Of a stretch of 64,000 nt of DNA, positions 63,376 to 64,000 are shown piece after piece. The position numbers and the translations under genes were made by a program. The notes under the pieces were generated by a model. The model saw nothing but the letters and a program-made list of their open reading frames with translations. It was not told the DNA's origin and ran no database searches. The stretch lies in assembly GCF_902506195.1 (NCBI RefSeq), contig NZ_LR732817.1, forward strand, positions 2,302,245 to 2,366,244. The letters are read 5' to 3'. This stretch comes from Citricoccus sp. K5. GTDB taxonomy: Bacteria > Actinomycetota > Actinomycetes > Actinomycetales > Micrococcaceae. How positions within the stretch are numbered: the first letter of the stretch is position 1; each line of letters opens with the position of its first letter.

Positions 63376-64000
63376 GCGCGGATGCCCTCCGTGGCGGTCT
63401 CCCCACCGAGACCGGCTGGGGAGAGACGGGTCCGGGTGAGATGCCGGCCTGCAGCATAGGCGCGGGTCACGGCCGAGCCGATCGTGGCCCCGCCGCCGGG
63501 ATAGGCGTCCTTGAAGACGGTCGCCGAGCAGTTGCCGGCGGCATACAGTCCGGGCAGCGGGATTCCGTTCCAGTCCAGGACCCGTCCGTCCAGGTCGGCC
63601 CGCAGGCCGCCCGCGGTGCCCAGGGCGCCGGGATGCAGCTGCACGGCGTAGAACGGTGGGGCCACGAGGGGCGCCAGACAGGGGTTGGGGAGGTTCTGCG
63701 GGTCTCCCAGGTGCCGGTCCTGGGCCGAGGATCCCCGGCCGAACTCCGGGTCCTCGCCGCGTTCCGCCGGCGGGTTGAACCGGGCCACGGTCTCCTCGAG
63801 GCCGGCCGGGTCCACCCCGATGATCTGCGCCAGCTCGGCCAGCGTGTCCGCCCGGACCATCCAGTCCGGGGCCTCGGTCGGTTCGGAGAAGACCGGATTC
63901 CCGGCGACGGGGTACCGGGAGACGAACCTCGAGTCCATCACCAGGTGGGCCGGGATGTTGGCGTACTGGGAGGTCTCGGGGTCGATGTTCGCGAAGACCC
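63372..64000 (-). CDS. FAD-dependent oxidoreductase, C-terminal part (truncated by window edge)
   Basis: About 209 C-terminal residues of an FAD_binding_2 flavoprotein (fumarate-reductase / ketosteroid-dehydrogenase superfamily); the 5' end is outside the window. The diagnostic C-terminal block is PLPGLYAAGNCSATVFKDAYPGGGATIGSAVTRAYAAGRHL, which closes over FAD and substrate. The upstream segment PPFYAVQLHPGALGTAGGLRADLDGRVLD is also typical. Its stop overlaps the Gfo/Idh gene start. Its presence with the TTT transporter suggests oxidation of an imported carboxylate, but the substrate is not determined. Confidence 0.85.
   Translation of the reverse strand, partial: VFANIDPETSQYANIPAHLVMDSRFVSRYPVAGNPVFSEPTEAPDWMVRADTLAELAQIIGVDPAGLEETVARFNPPAERGEDPEFGRGSSAQDRHLGDPQNLPNPCLAPLVAPPFYAVQLHPGALGTAGGLRADLDGRVLDWNGIPLPGLYAAGNCSATVFKDAYPGGGATIGSAVTRAYAAGRHLTRTRLSPAGLGGETATEGIRA

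Overview
The window is G+C-rich actinobacterial chromosome, most probably from a member of the Micrococcaceae (Micrococcus / Citricoccus / Nesterenkonia neighbourhood). Reasons: codon third positions are almost all G or C; adk is followed by map and infA inside the ribosomal cluster; rpsN (S14) is missing from the spc operon; L17, L29, S3 and S5 carry long low-complexity tails; and TTG/GTG starts are common. The species cannot be fixed by reading alone.

Layout. 1-8160: accessory and membrane genes: a truncated ABC exporter, a small K+ channel operon, a lipoprotein, a 900-residue LuxR-family ATPase regulator translationally coupled to an AI-2E permease, and a divergent ClC channel. 8453-9676: a Tat-exported cell-wall amidase. 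9718-11113: the rplM-rpsI operon with promoter and terminator. 11157-15129: a DUF222/HNH endonuclease preceded by a consensus LexA (SOS) box, truA, and a CPBP membrane protease. 15357-32924: a near-continuous minus-strand translation cluster. In order of transcription (high to low coordinate) it is S10 operon (rpsJ-rplC-rplD-rplW-rplB-rpsS-rplV-rpsC-rplP-rpmC-rpsQ), spc operon (rplN-rplX-rplE-rpsH-rplF-rplR-rpsE-rpmD-rplO, then secY-adk-map), infA-rpmJ and the alpha operon (rpsM-rpsK-rpoA-rplQ). 33014-38055: a DUF3817 protein, a 41-residue membrane peptide and a giant polytopic membrane protein of unknown function. 38223-43100: the str operon (rpsL-rpsG-fusA-tuf). 43216-45916: a divergent ATP-grasp ligase / FemAB pair that probably builds the peptidoglycan cross-bridge. 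45950-46837: an aldo-keto reductase. 46891-54663: rpoB-rpoC. 54732-55982: an acyltransferase-3. 56169-57522: rplJ-rplL with an L10-leader attenuator; rplK-rplA are not beside it. 57605-64000: a LacI regulator, a tripartite tricarboxylate transporter (tctC-tctB-tctA) and two oxidoreductases, a probable carboxylate-uptake and catabolism module.

How it works together. The core is the cell's transcription and translation machinery, read from separate promoters whose -10 boxes all fit TARnnT (TAGTAT, TAAGAT, TAGACT, TAGGCT). Strong hairpins without a good U-tract sit between rpsQ/rplN, rpsG/fusA and fusA/tuf, and a T-tailed one sits between rplO/secY, so the long cluster is punctuated. Between the core operons lie envelope genes and several unrelated short tandem repeats (8-24 bp units). 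I see no tRNA, rRNA, CRISPR array, prophage or insertion sequence. The most interesting items are the putative cross-bridge gene pair, the SOS-box/HNH gene, the giant membrane protein with its micro-ORF partner, and the shared promoter architecture.
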